A stretch of 6,800 bases of DNA from an uncultured Bacilli bacterium (GCA_947593895.1 CANQDY010000069.1:1-6800), one strand, 5' to 3'; shown: positions 1 to 5,806, numbered from the stretch's first letter. Notes: generated from the letters alone by a model not told the origin. Made by a program: numbers and translations.

Positions 1-805
1 CTTGCGTGATGTTACTGGTACAGTTGAATCAATACCATTGATCAGTTCATCAATTATGTCAAAAAAATTGGCATCTGGATCTGATTCAATTTTACTAGAT
101 GTAAAATTTGGTTCAGGAGCTTTTATGAAAACGTTAGATCAGGCTAGAGAATTAGCTAAAACAATGATTGATATTGGCGATGAATTAAATCGTGATACAA
201 GAGCAATTATTACCGATATGAATGAACCTTTAGGTATGGCAATTGGTAACAATCTTGAAGTTATTGAAGCCATTAATACATTAAATGGAAATGGACCAAG
301 GGATTTAGTTGAACTATGCACAAAAGCAGGTGCAATTATGTTAATGCAAGCAAAAAAAGTTAATTCAATCGAAGAGGGAATTAATTTAATTTCTTCAAAA
401 ATCAAATCAAAAGAAGCACTTGATAAATTAGCTCAATTAGTTAAAGCACAAAAAGGTGATGAAAGTTATATCTATCATCCAGAAAAATTTGAAAAAGCAA
501 AATATATTGTTGAAATAAAAGCAAATAATGCAGGATATATTAAAGAAATTAATGCTTTAGAAATTGGTAATGCGGCGATGAAATTAGGTGCGGGAAGAGC
601 AACTGAAGATGATATTATTGACCCAACTGCAGGTATTGTATTAAATAAAAAAGTTGGTGATTATGCTAATAAAGATGAAACACTATGCACTATATATACT
701 AATAAAAAAGAATTTAAAGAGTATTTAGATGAAATAATTAATGCATTTAAATTAAGCGATAAGAAAGTGGATGTTGGACCGGTAATTTATGAAATTATCT
801 TGTAA
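1..805 (+). CDS. pdp: Pyrimidine-nucleoside phosphorylase, C-terminal part (5' end outside window)
   Basis: This enzyme phosphorolyses thymidine, deoxyuridine and usually uridine to the base plus (deoxy)ribose-1-phosphate in cytosolic nucleoside salvage. The frame is open from base 2, with a TTG that is an internal Leu codon and not a start. About 267 residues remain of a family that is usually about 430 long, so the N-terminal helical domain and the phosphate-binding loop lie upstream. The visible part opens with the family signature RDVTGTVESIPLI followed by SSSIMSKK. The Arg (codon 5-7), Ser (50-52) and Lys (62-64) sit at the spacing of the pyrimidine-contacting residues R171, S186 and K190 of E. 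coli thymidine phosphorylase. Next come DVKFGSGAFMK, NGPRDLVELC and, in the C-terminal domain, GNAAMKLGAGRATEDD and GIVLNKKVGD. Pdp and DeoA are close homologues; the Firmicute context favours Pdp. Its stop lies 17 bp inside the next gene, so the two are probably co-transcribed. Confidence 0.93.
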   Translation, partial: LRDVTGTVESIPLISSSIMSKKLASGSDSILLDVKFGSGAFMKTLDQARELAKTMIDIGDELNRDTRAIITDMNEPLGMAIGNNLEVIEAINTLNGNGPRDLVELCTKAGAIMLMQAKKVNSIEEGINLISSKIKSKEALDKLAQLVKAQKGDESYIYHPEKFEKAKYIVEIKANNAGYIKEINALEIGNAAMKLGAGRATEDDIIDPTAGIVLNKKVGDYANKDETLCTIYTNKKEFKEYLDEIINAFKLSDKKVDVGPVIYEIIL

Positions 806-1538
806 TGATGAAAAGGTTAATGAATTAAATCAAACAATCAAAAGTGCTAAAAAAGTGGTATTCTTTGGTGGTGCTGGAGTATCAACCGCTTCAGGAATTA
901 GTGATTTTCGTAGTGAAAAAGGACTATATAATATCAAATCAAAATATGGAACCAGTTATGAAAATATGCTTTCTCATGAATATTTCTTTAATCATCCAAA
1001 AATTTTTTACAAGTTCTATAAAGAACAAATGATTAATAAAAGTGCAAAGCCTAATTTAGCTCATATTGCTTTAAGTGAGTTTGAACAAAATTATCCTAAT
1101 AAATTAACTATTATCACTCAGAATATTGATAATCTCCATCAATCAGCGGGATCAAAAAATGTACTAGAACTTCATGGATCAGTGTATCGAAATTATTGTC
1201 TTAAATGTGGTGAATTCTATGATGTTGATTTTATTTTAAATTCAAAAGATCTTCCACGATGTCAAAAATGTGGAGAACTTGTTAAACCAGATGTAGTTTT
1301 ATATCAAGAACAACTAAATGAAGGAATCTTGGATGCAGCAATTAAGGCTTGTATCGAAGCGGATGTGATGATTGTTGGAGGAACATCGTTAATGGTTTAT
1401 CCGGCAGCATATTTGATTCAATATTTTCATGGAAAAACTTTGATTATGATTAATAAACAAGTAACTCAATATGATTCATATGCAAATTATGTATTTTATG
1501 ATGACATTACTAAAGTTTTACCACTTTTATTAAAATAG
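789..1538 (+). CDS. Sir2-family NAD-dependent protein deacylase (sirtuin)
   Basis: Sirtuins remove acyl groups from protein lysines, consuming NAD and giving nicotinamide and O-acyl-ADP-ribose. This 249-residue protein is full length for a compact bacterial sirtuin. The NAD-binding Rossmann part shows GGAGVSTASGISDFR (residues 27-41). The catalytic stretch is TQNIDNLHQ, with N112 and D114, followed by the catalytic His H129 in ELHG. A structural zinc site is complete, with C137/C140 and C158/C161. GGTSLMVYPAA, in the second half, is the usual NAD-contacting loop. The motifs resemble Thermotoga and Bacillus (SrtN/CobB) types. The ATG at 789 is the only in-frame start near the end of pdp. It has no good Shine-Dalgarno and overlaps pdp by 17 bp, which suggests translational coupling. 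The protein is a stand-alone Sir2 domain with no fused effector, so a metabolic role is more likely than a defence role. The natural substrate cannot be told from sequence. Confidence 0.93.
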   Translation: MKLSCNDEKVNELNQTIKSAKKVVFFGGAGVSTASGISDFRSEKGLYNIKSKYGTSYENMLSHEYFFNHPKIFYKFYKEQMINKSAKPNLAHIALSEFEQNYPNKLTIITQNIDNLHQSAGSKNVLELHGSVYRNYCLKCGEFYDVDFILNSKDLPRCQKCGELVKPDVVLYQEQLNEGILDAAIKACIEADVMIVGGTSLMVYPAAYLIQYFHGKTLIMINKQVTQYDSYANYVFYDDITKVLPLLLK

Positions 1539-1549
1539 TTATTAGTAAA

Positions 1550-1575
1550 AAAAATGACCTACGTAGGTCATTTTT
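1550..1575. terminator. Bidirectional Rho-independent terminator between convergent genes
   Basis: A perfect palindrome with half-sites TGACCTAC and GTAGGTCA is flanked by AAAAA (1550-1554) and TTTTT (1571-1575). The A tract extends back to 1547, giving a U run for transcripts on the - strand, and the T tract gives one on the + strand. It begins 12 bp after the sirtuin stop and contains the first bases of the HTH-membrane gene's stop codon (1574-1576). It can therefore end both convergent transcripts. The perfect symmetry leaves an ACGT tetraloop. Confidence 0.85.
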
Positions 1576-2695
1576 ATTTAATCGATGCTTCTATTTTTTC
1601 TTTAGCCTGTTTTGCATTTTTATTTCGTATATTTCTGATAATTTCAAACGCAATTGTGATAATAACTTTCAAGATAATTGATACAGATATGCTATTATAA
1701 GAAAGCGAAATTGCAAAAATAAAGGTAAAAGATAGATAGAAGAATACATAATATATGATTGTATATTTTTTGTTTTCAGGTTTAAAATATAATCTTGAAT
1801 AAAATATGATTGTTACAGTTAATAATGCTAAATAGATTAAAGTATATATAATCAAATTAGAATTAGAAAAAGAATAAAAATCGGAATTTGTACATAACGC
1901 AATGAAGTGAATAATCAAAGAGCATAAAAAAGTTGCTCGATCAAGTTGAAGTTGAAGATTATTGAAAATTGCGTTAAAATTTAATTTTTTACAAAAGACA
2001 TGTGTAATCCATGATGTAGCGAATAATATAATTAATAAATATAATCCAATTGATGCAATATCAAAGTTTGGTGCTAGTAAATCTAATAATGTTATAAAAC
2101 AATAAATACTAAATGTTTCTTCTAATAGTAGTAAAATCTTATTGTTTTTAACAAAAGATGAAAAGATACCTAAAATATTTTTGGTGATGAAAAGGAAAAA
2201 TGATATAAGTACAAGAAAGTTACCGAAGCGAAAATCAGATGAAAAGCATATCGAATAAAAATTTGCTGAAAAAAAATTAAAGTCAAGTACAGGCAAAATT
2301 GATAAAAACAAAAATAATATTATTGAAGCAGTACACCAAATAATTTTAAAAATATTATTTTTGGCAAAATCCAGAGAAAATATTTGATTTTCAATAGTGA
2401 TATTTTGAACAATGTTTTCTTTGATAACGTCATCTTTAATATCATTTTCAGTATATTTATCGTTTTCGTTAGTTTTTATTTTAGTGTTGTAAATACCATT
2501 GAGGAGATCGTTGATTGATATTTTATAAAAAGCGGATAGGTTTTCTAAAGTAATAATATCAGGAAGTGATTCTCCATTTTCCCATTTTGATACTGCTTGA
2601 TACGAAACATTAAATATTTCGGCAAAATCTTGTTGAGTTAAGTTTCTTTCTTTTCTGAGTCTAATTAATAAACTACTAAATTTTTTTCGATCCAT
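1574..2695 (-). CDS. XRE-family helix-turn-helix protein with polytopic membrane C-terminus
   Basis: The 373-residue product joins a DNA-binding head to a membrane body. Residues about 8-65 form an XRE/Cro-C1 HTH: LRKERNLTQQDFAEIFNVS, then YQAVSKWENGESLPD (recognition helix and the SKWE signature) and ISINDLLNG. A polar, acidic linker runs from about residue 69 to 112. From about residue 115 to 360 there are roughly eight hydrophobic segments, such as IIWCTASIILFLFLSILPVL and LIIYTLIYLALLTVTIIFY. The C-terminus is a charged tail rich in Lys and Glu. Proteins of this build are common in Firmicutes and are generally uncharacterised; the head is expected to be cytoplasmic at the membrane. No catalytic motif is visible in the membrane part. 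The ATG at 2693-2695 has a strong ribosome binding site. The gene is divergent from dacF and convergent with the sirtuin, so it forms its own transcription unit. The HTH is certain; the ligand and target genes are unknown. Confidence 0.9.
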   Translation of the reverse strand: MDRKKFSSLLIRLRKERNLTQQDFAEIFNVSYQAVSKWENGESLPDIITLENLSAFYKISINDLLNGIYNTKIKTNENDKYTENDIKDDVIKENIVQNITIENQIFSLDFAKNNIFKIIWCTASIILFLFLSILPVLDFNFFSANFYSICFSSDFRFGNFLVLISFFLFITKNILGIFSSFVKNNKILLLLEETFSIYCFITLLDLLAPNFDIASIGLYLLIILFATSWITHVFCKKLNFNAIFNNLQLQLDRATFLCSLIIHFIALCTNSDFYSFSNSNLIIYTLIYLALLTVTIIFYSRLYFKPENKKYTIIYYVFFYLSFTFIFAISLSYNSISVSIILKVIITIAFEIIRNIRNKNAKQAKEKIEASIK

Positions 2696-2701
2696 TTTTT
2701 A

Positions 2702-2707
2702 ACCTCC
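2702..2707 (-). promoter_or_regulatory. Ribosome binding site of the HTH-membrane gene
   Basis: On the - strand this reads GGAGGT, six bases before the ATG at 2695. It is a near-consensus Shine-Dalgarno and fixes the start. Confidence 0.8.
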
Positions 2708-2744
2708 GATTCTATATATAATTTACACTTATTTGTTTTTAAAT

Positions 2745-2772
2745 GATATAACTTCTTAGTGGAATTTCTCAA
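2745..2772 (-). promoter_or_regulatory. Candidate sigma-A promoter of the HTH-membrane gene
   Basis: On the - strand, TTGAGA (2767-2772) could be the -35 and TATATC (2745-2750) the -10, 16 bp apart. An alternative nearer the gene is TTTAAA followed 17 bp later by TATATA, but it would leave almost no leader before the ribosome binding site. AT-rich DNA gives such matches easily, so this is tentative. Confidence 0.3.
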
Positions 2773-2783
2773 CTGTTGGTTGA
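2769..2783. repeat. Short inverted repeat, possible operator
   Basis: TCAAC and GTTGA are separated by TGTTG. The left arm overlaps the candidate -35 of the HTH-membrane gene, where an autoregulatory XRE protein might bind. The arms are only 5 bp, so chance is a real alternative. Confidence 0.3.
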
Positions 2784-2848
2784 ATTTACATTTAAAAACT
2801 TAGTGTTTTTTATATCTTATTATTATGTATTTATTCTGGTAATTTTAA

Positions 2849-2886
2849 AAATTATTATTTTTGAGCCTTAAAAAAAATAATAATTT
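2849..2886. repeat. Perfect 14-bp A/T-only inverted repeat upstream of dacF
   Basis: The left arm at 2849-2862 (AAATTATTATTTTT) and the right arm at 2873-2886 are exact reverse complements around a 10-base spacer. It lies just before the candidate dacF promoter. There is no gene upstream on the + strand for it to terminate and the - strand gene points away, so it is not an obvious terminator. It could be a protein site or a transcription barrier between the divergent units. Confidence 0.5.
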
Positions 2887-2890
2887 ATTA

Positions 2891-2919
2891 GCATATTGAT
2901 TTATGTGATTAGCATAGTT
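2891..2919 (+). promoter_or_regulatory. Candidate forespore (sigma-F/sigma-G type) promoter of dacF
   Basis: GCATA (2891-2895) fits the -35 element of Bacillus sigma-F/G promoters. Seventeen bases later CATAGTT (2913-2919) resembles a sigma-G -10 (CATACTA) at five of seven positions. In B. subtilis dacF is a forespore gene, which agrees. Against it, a start about seven bases after the -10 would leave almost no leader before the ribosome binding site at 2926. Confidence 0.35.
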
Positions 2920-2925
2920 TTTATT

Positions 2926-2933
2926 GAGGTGAG
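2926..2933 (+). promoter_or_regulatory. Ribosome binding site that selects the TTG start of dacF
   Basis: GAGGTGAG ends four bases before TTG at 2938. A TTG further upstream at 2896 is in frame but has no such site and would put extra residues before the signal peptide. Confidence 0.75.
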
Positions 2934-2937
2934 CCTT

Positions 2938-4101
2938 TTGAAACGCTTTTTTCTATTTAGTATTATAGTCAGTATGTTTATATTAATTTTTACTCCTGTA
3001 AAACAAAATGTTTATGCAGAAGAGAAAGAAACATTAAATCTAAATTCGCCATATTGTGTTTTGATTGAACCAAAATCAAAACATATAATTTACCAATCAA
3101 ATCCAAATGAAAAACTTTATCCAGCTTCAATGACTAAAATGATGGGAATGTTATTAATTCTTGAAGAAATAGAAAAAGGGAAAATCAATTGGGATGATAA
3201 AGTAACTTGTTCAGAATATGCTTCATCTATGGGTGGAACACAAATCTATTTAGAACCTGGTGAACAAATGAAATTAGAGGATTTGTTTAAATCAGTTGCG
3301 ATAAATTCTGCCAATGATGCGATTGTTTGTCTGGGTGAATATGTTTCTGGATCTAATGATGCTTTTGTTAATAGAATGAATGAAAAAGCCAAAGTGTTAA
3401 AAATGAATAACACATTATTTCAAAATGCTACTGGGTTTGATGATCCTAATCATTATACTTGTCCTTTAGATATGGCACTTTTAGCATGTGAACTTTTGAA
3501 ATATGAAAAAGATGTAGTAAGGTTCTCCTCTCAAAAAGAATCTTATATTAGAGAGGATACTGATAAACCTTTTTGGCTTGTTAATACTAACAAATTATTA
3601 AATGCGTATGAAGGAATGGATGGATTAAAAACTGGATTTACTCACAATGCAGGATATAATTTAACTGCGACGGCGAAAAGAAATGGAGTAAGGCTTGTTT
3701 CAGTTGTAATGCATGAAGAGACAATCTCAAAACGTAGTCAGGATACGGTTCAGCTTTTAAATTATGGATTTTCTAAATTAAAATGTGAAAGCTTATACGA
3801 AAAAGATGATGTAATTGATTCAATTGATTTAACTTCGTCTTTAAAAACAAAAATTAATGTTATTGTTAAAGAGGATATAGATATCATTATCTATAAAGAT
3901 GATAATAAGGACGATTTAAAAGTTGAGATGGTAATTGATAAATATTATCCGCCAATTGATGAAAATAAGGCAATTGGAAAATTAAAGATTACCACGCCTT
4001 CTGGGATAACATATGAATATGATTTATATAGCGACAAGAGTGTAAAAAAACCAAATTTTTTGGATATTATTTTAAGAAATTTAAGAATTTTCTTTTCTTA
4101 A
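2938..4101 (+). CDS. dacF: D-alanyl-D-alanine carboxypeptidase, DacF type (penicillin-binding protein)
   Basis: This enzyme removes the terminal D-Ala from peptidoglycan stem peptides; DacF acts in the forespore and affects cortex cross-linking. Starting at TTG 2938 the product is 387 residues, close to the roughly 390 of B. subtilis DacF. Residues 1 to about 26 are a signal peptide: a Lys-Arg start, a hydrophobic core, and a likely cut after VYA. The three active-site motifs of the S11 (PBP5-like) family are present: SMTK with nucleophile S64 and K67, SAN at 124-126, and KTG at 231-233. After about residue 265 comes the smaller PBP5-type C-terminal domain. The end, FLDIILRNLRIFFS, can form an amphipathic membrane anchor. 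The gene has its own upstream region and is followed by a terminator. Its place just before spoIIAA is the classic one and favours dacF over the vegetative paralogue dacA. Confidence 0.92.
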   Translation: MKRFFLFSIIVSMFILIFTPVKQNVYAEEKETLNLNSPYCVLIEPKSKHIIYQSNPNEKLYPASMTKMMGMLLILEEIEKGKINWDDKVTCSEYASSMGGTQIYLEPGEQMKLEDLFKSVAINSANDAIVCLGEYVSGSNDAFVNRMNEKAKVLKMNNTLFQNATGFDDPNHYTCPLDMALLACELLKYEKDVVRFSSQKESYIREDTDKPFWLVNTNKLLNAYEGMDGLKTGFTHNAGYNLTATAKRNGVRLVSVVMHEETISKRSQDTVQLLNYGFSKLKCESLYEKDDVIDSIDLTSSLKTKINVIVKEDIDIIIYKDDNKDDLKVEMVIDKYYPPIDENKAIGKLKITTPSGITYEYDLYSDKSVKKPNFLDIILRNLRIFFS

Positions 4102-4152
4102 ATGATATACAATTAAATATCATAAAATCTAGTGATTTAGATAAATTAACTC

Positions 4153-4198
4153 AGTGAGATAGACAATTGATGAAAAAGAGTCTACTCACTATTTTTTT
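4153..4198 (+). terminator. Rho-independent terminator after dacF
   Basis: AGTGAGATAGAC (4153-4164) pairs with GTCTACTCACT (4180-4190), giving 11 bp with one bulged A around a 15-base loop. A run of seven T follows at 4192-4198. It separates dacF from the spoIIA operon. A weaker 7-bp hairpin, ATGATAT/ATATCAT at 4102-4123, sits directly after the dacF stop. Confidence 0.8.
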
Positions 4199-4262
4199 AT
4201 AGAAAAATTAATATTAGTTAGTAAAATATCTACTATTTAAAATATTTTTATTGCGTTCTAAA

Positions 4263-4272
4263 TTCTGACAAA
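4263..4272 (-). promoter_or_regulatory. Candidate Spo0A box in the spoIIA promoter region
   Basis: On the - strand the sequence is TTTGTCAGAA, nine of ten matches to the 0A-box consensus TTTGTCRAAA, 47 bases before the spoIIAA start. In B. subtilis the spoIIA operon is driven by sigma-H RNA polymerase with phosphorylated Spo0A. I could not find a convincing sigma-H -35/-10 pair beside it, although the position suits a promoter at about 4260-4295. The rest of 4199-4318 is AT-rich with no other clear element. Confidence 0.45.
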
Positions 4273-4318
4273 TTATTGCTTTATGAAATCATAAAATATT
4301 GAGCATGGAGGAAAGAAT

Positions 4319-4672
4319 ATGGAAAGCAAAATAAAAATCACCTCCTTTGACGATGGAATTGTAGTCAAAATTTCTGGTGAATTAGACTCTTCAAAAACTA
4401 GTCTATATAAAGAGAAAATCCATCAAAGCATGAGAACGTTTGGACCACGTTACATGATCTGGGACTTGAAGGATTTAACTTTTCTTGATTCATCAGGAAT
4501 CGGATTGATTTTGGGACGGTATAACGAAATTGAAAAAATTCGTGGTGTTATGGGACTTGTTGGATTAAACGCCTATTCAAGAAAGATTATCTCAATCTCT
4601 GGATTATTTCAAATTATAAAAGAATACAGTTCGATCAAAGAATTTATGAAGGAGGAAAAAATAAATCAATGA
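4319..4672 (+). CDS. spoIIAA: Anti-sigma-F factor antagonist SpoIIAA (STAS domain)
   Basis: Dephosphorylated SpoIIAA binds SpoIIAB and frees sigma-F in the forespore; SpoIIAB inactivates it by phosphorylation and SpoIIE phosphatase restores it. The 117 residues make one STAS domain, the same length as B. subtilis SpoIIAA. The hallmark is FLDSSGIGLILGRY (55-68), in which S58 is at the position phosphorylated in B. subtilis. GELD (20-23) and the SGLFQII segment near the end also fit. The His-His-Thr that follows GELD in B. subtilis is replaced here by Ser-Ser-Lys-Thr, a local divergence. The ATG at 4319 is preceded by GGAGG at 4307-4311 with 7-base spacing. The gene is first in spoIIAA-spoIIAB-sigF, and its stop overlaps the spoIIAB start (ATGA). 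The order with spoIIAB and sigF excludes other STAS antagonists such as RsbV. Confidence 0.95.
   Translation: MESKIKITSFDDGIVVKISGELDSSKTSLYKEKIHQSMRTFGPRYMIWDLKDLTFLDSSGIGLILGRYNEIEKIRGVMGLVGLNAYSRKIISISGLFQIIKEYSSIKEFMKEEKINQ
4651..4655 (+). promoter_or_regulatory. Distant ribosome binding site of spoIIAB
   Basis: GGAGG lies inside the end of spoIIAA, 13 bases before the ATG at 4669, longer than usual. The next in-frame ATG (4681) is still further away. Alignment with B. subtilis SpoIIAB supports 4669. Re-initiation from spoIIAA may matter here. Confidence 0.55.
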
Positions 4673-5118
4673 GTAATTCAATGGAATTGAAATTTAAAGC
4701 ATCAATTAGCAATGAATTATTGGCAAGACAAGCAATCGTAGCGTTTATTAGTCCAATAAATCCGACTTACGAAGAAATTGGTGAATATAAAACCATTGTT
4801 TCAGAAGCCGTTTCTAATTCAATAATTCATGGTTATCATTTTGATGCATCAAAAGATGTATATCTTAAAGCCACGATTTTAGAAGATGAAGTGGAGATTA
4901 TCATCCGTGATTATGGCGTTGGAATTAAAAATCTTGAAGAAGCTAAAATGCCTCATTTTACAACTCGCCCAGATTTGGAACGAGCAGGTATGGGACTTAC
5001 CATTATTGAAACTTTAAGTGATTCATTTTCAATTTCTTCAGTTGAAGGTATGGGCGTAAAATTAATTATTAGAAAAAAATATTCATTAGACAAAACCTGC
5101 GATGAACAAAGAGTCTAG
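4669..5118 (+). CDS. spoIIAB: Anti-sigma-F factor and serine kinase SpoIIAB
   Basis: SpoIIAB holds sigma-F inactive before septation and phosphorylates SpoIIAA, using a GHKL (histidine-kinase-like) ATPase fold. The 149-residue product has the full set of motifs. The N box is SEAVSNSIIHGY, with E46 and N50. The G1 box is RDYGVGI, around D81. The ATP-lid/G2 region is TTRPDLERAGMGLT (98-111), with E104 and R105. R20, which contacts sigma-F and SpoIIAA in the Bacillus proteins, is also present. Numbering matches the Bacillus protein without gaps through this region, which supports the ATG at 4669 over 4681. The gene overlaps spoIIAA by 4 bp and sigF by 17 bp, so the three are made from one message and probably in linked amounts. 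Confidence 0.96.
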   Translation: MSNSMELKFKASISNELLARQAIVAFISPINPTYEEIGEYKTIVSEAVSNSIIHGYHFDASKDVYLKATILEDEVEIIIRDYGVGIKNLEEAKMPHFTTRPDLERAGMGLTIIETLSDSFSISSVEGMGVKLIIRKKYSLDKTCDEQRV

Positions 5119-5806
5119 AGATTATTTACTTTTATCAAAAATAAAAGAAAAAGATCAAGATGCCTTCAATGAATTTTATTTAAAAAACGAGCCATTAGTA
5201 TATTCGTTACTAAAGAAGTATGCTCATAAAACTAAGGACTACGAAGAGTTAGTAATGTGTGCAAAATATGGACTCGTTTTAGCTATTTATAACTTTAATT
5301 TAAATTATGATGTTATGTTTTCAACGTATGCAGTACCAATAATTCTTGGAGAAATAAAGAAGTTTTTTAAAAATTTTAGTGCGATCAAAATATCAAGAAG
5401 AATTAAAGATTTGTCAATTAGAATAAATCAAGCAACAAATAATTTAGAATCTCGACTAAATCGATCACCAAATGTCGAAGAATTAAGTAAATATCTGGAT
5501 GAGCCTGTGGAAGATATTATTGAAGCAATTGCATCAGGTCAAAGTATAAATTACTTAGATGAAGAAATAAGTGATGATACTTATAAAATTGATTTAATTA
5601 AAGATGAATCTTTACCAATTGTTGATCAAGTAGATTTAAAATTAGCTTTAGAAGGATTAAGTAAAAAAGAAAAATTAATTATTGAACTACGTTATTATGA
5701 TGGATTAACTCAAAAAGAGGTCAGTGAGCGTTTAAATATTTCTCAAGTTCAAGTTAGTCGAATTGAAACGAAAACCTTGAATCGTTTAAAAGAATTAATA
5801 TTATAA
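5102..5806 (+). CDS. sigF: Forespore sigma factor sigma-F (SigF)
   Basis: Sigma-F is the first forespore-specific RNA polymerase sigma factor and drives early forespore genes. The 234 residues are slightly shorter than the roughly 255 of B. subtilis, mainly at the N-terminus. Region 2 runs from about 25 to 100 and includes the well kept FSTYAVPIILGEIKKF (73-88). Region 3 is about 100-165. Region 4 is about 178-232, with the HTH QKEVSERLNISQVQVSR (204-220). Region 2.2 is unusual: where B. subtilis has QIGCIGLLKSVDKFD, this protein has MCAKYGLVLAIYNFN. The RDDG segment after region 2.4 is also replaced, by KNFS. The ATG at 5102 is the first start after an in-frame stop at 5087 and has no visible Shine-Dalgarno, so translation is likely coupled to spoIIAB. 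Identity as sigma-F and not sigma-G rests on the spoIIAA-spoIIAB context. Confidence 0.93.
   Translation: MNKESRDYLLLSKIKEKDQDAFNEFYLKNEPLVYSLLKKYAHKTKDYEELVMCAKYGLVLAIYNFNLNYDVMFSTYAVPIILGEIKKFFKNFSAIKISRRIKDLSIRINQATNNLESRLNRSPNVEELSKYLDEPVEDIIEAIASGQSINYLDEEISDDTYKIDLIKDESLPIVDQVDLKLALEGLSKKEKLIIELRYYDGLTQKEVSERLNISQVQVSRIETKTLNRLKELIL

Noticed and set aside
139..405. Open frame on the - strand within pdp
   Set aside because: It lies wholly inside the well supported pdp frame, has no ribosome binding site, and its translation resembles no family I know.
844..1032. Open frame on the + strand within the sirtuin gene
   Set aside because: It overlaps the conserved NAD-binding region in another frame and has no own start signal.
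789..1538. Sirtuin as part of an anti-phage NAD-depletion system
   Set aside because: Defence Sir2 proteins are usually fused or paired with TIR, SLOG, Argonaute or HerA partners. This is a short deacylase-type Sir2 with a complete zinc site and no such neighbour in view.
2794..2810. AAAAAC-TTAGT-GTTTTT hairpin as a terminator
   Set aside because: The stem is almost all A/T with one G-C pair, and no gene ends nearby.
2896..2937. Longer dacF with an upstream TTG start
   Set aside because: The extension would precede a complete signal peptide and has no ribosome binding site, whereas TTG 2938 has GAGGTGAG before it.
2739..4109. Twelve-base direct repeat TTAAATGATATA at 2739-2750 and 4098-4109 flanking dacF, as a possible insertion scar
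   Set aside because: It is nearly all A/T and expected by chance in such DNA. There are no inverted ends or transposase, and the second copy includes the dacF stop codon.
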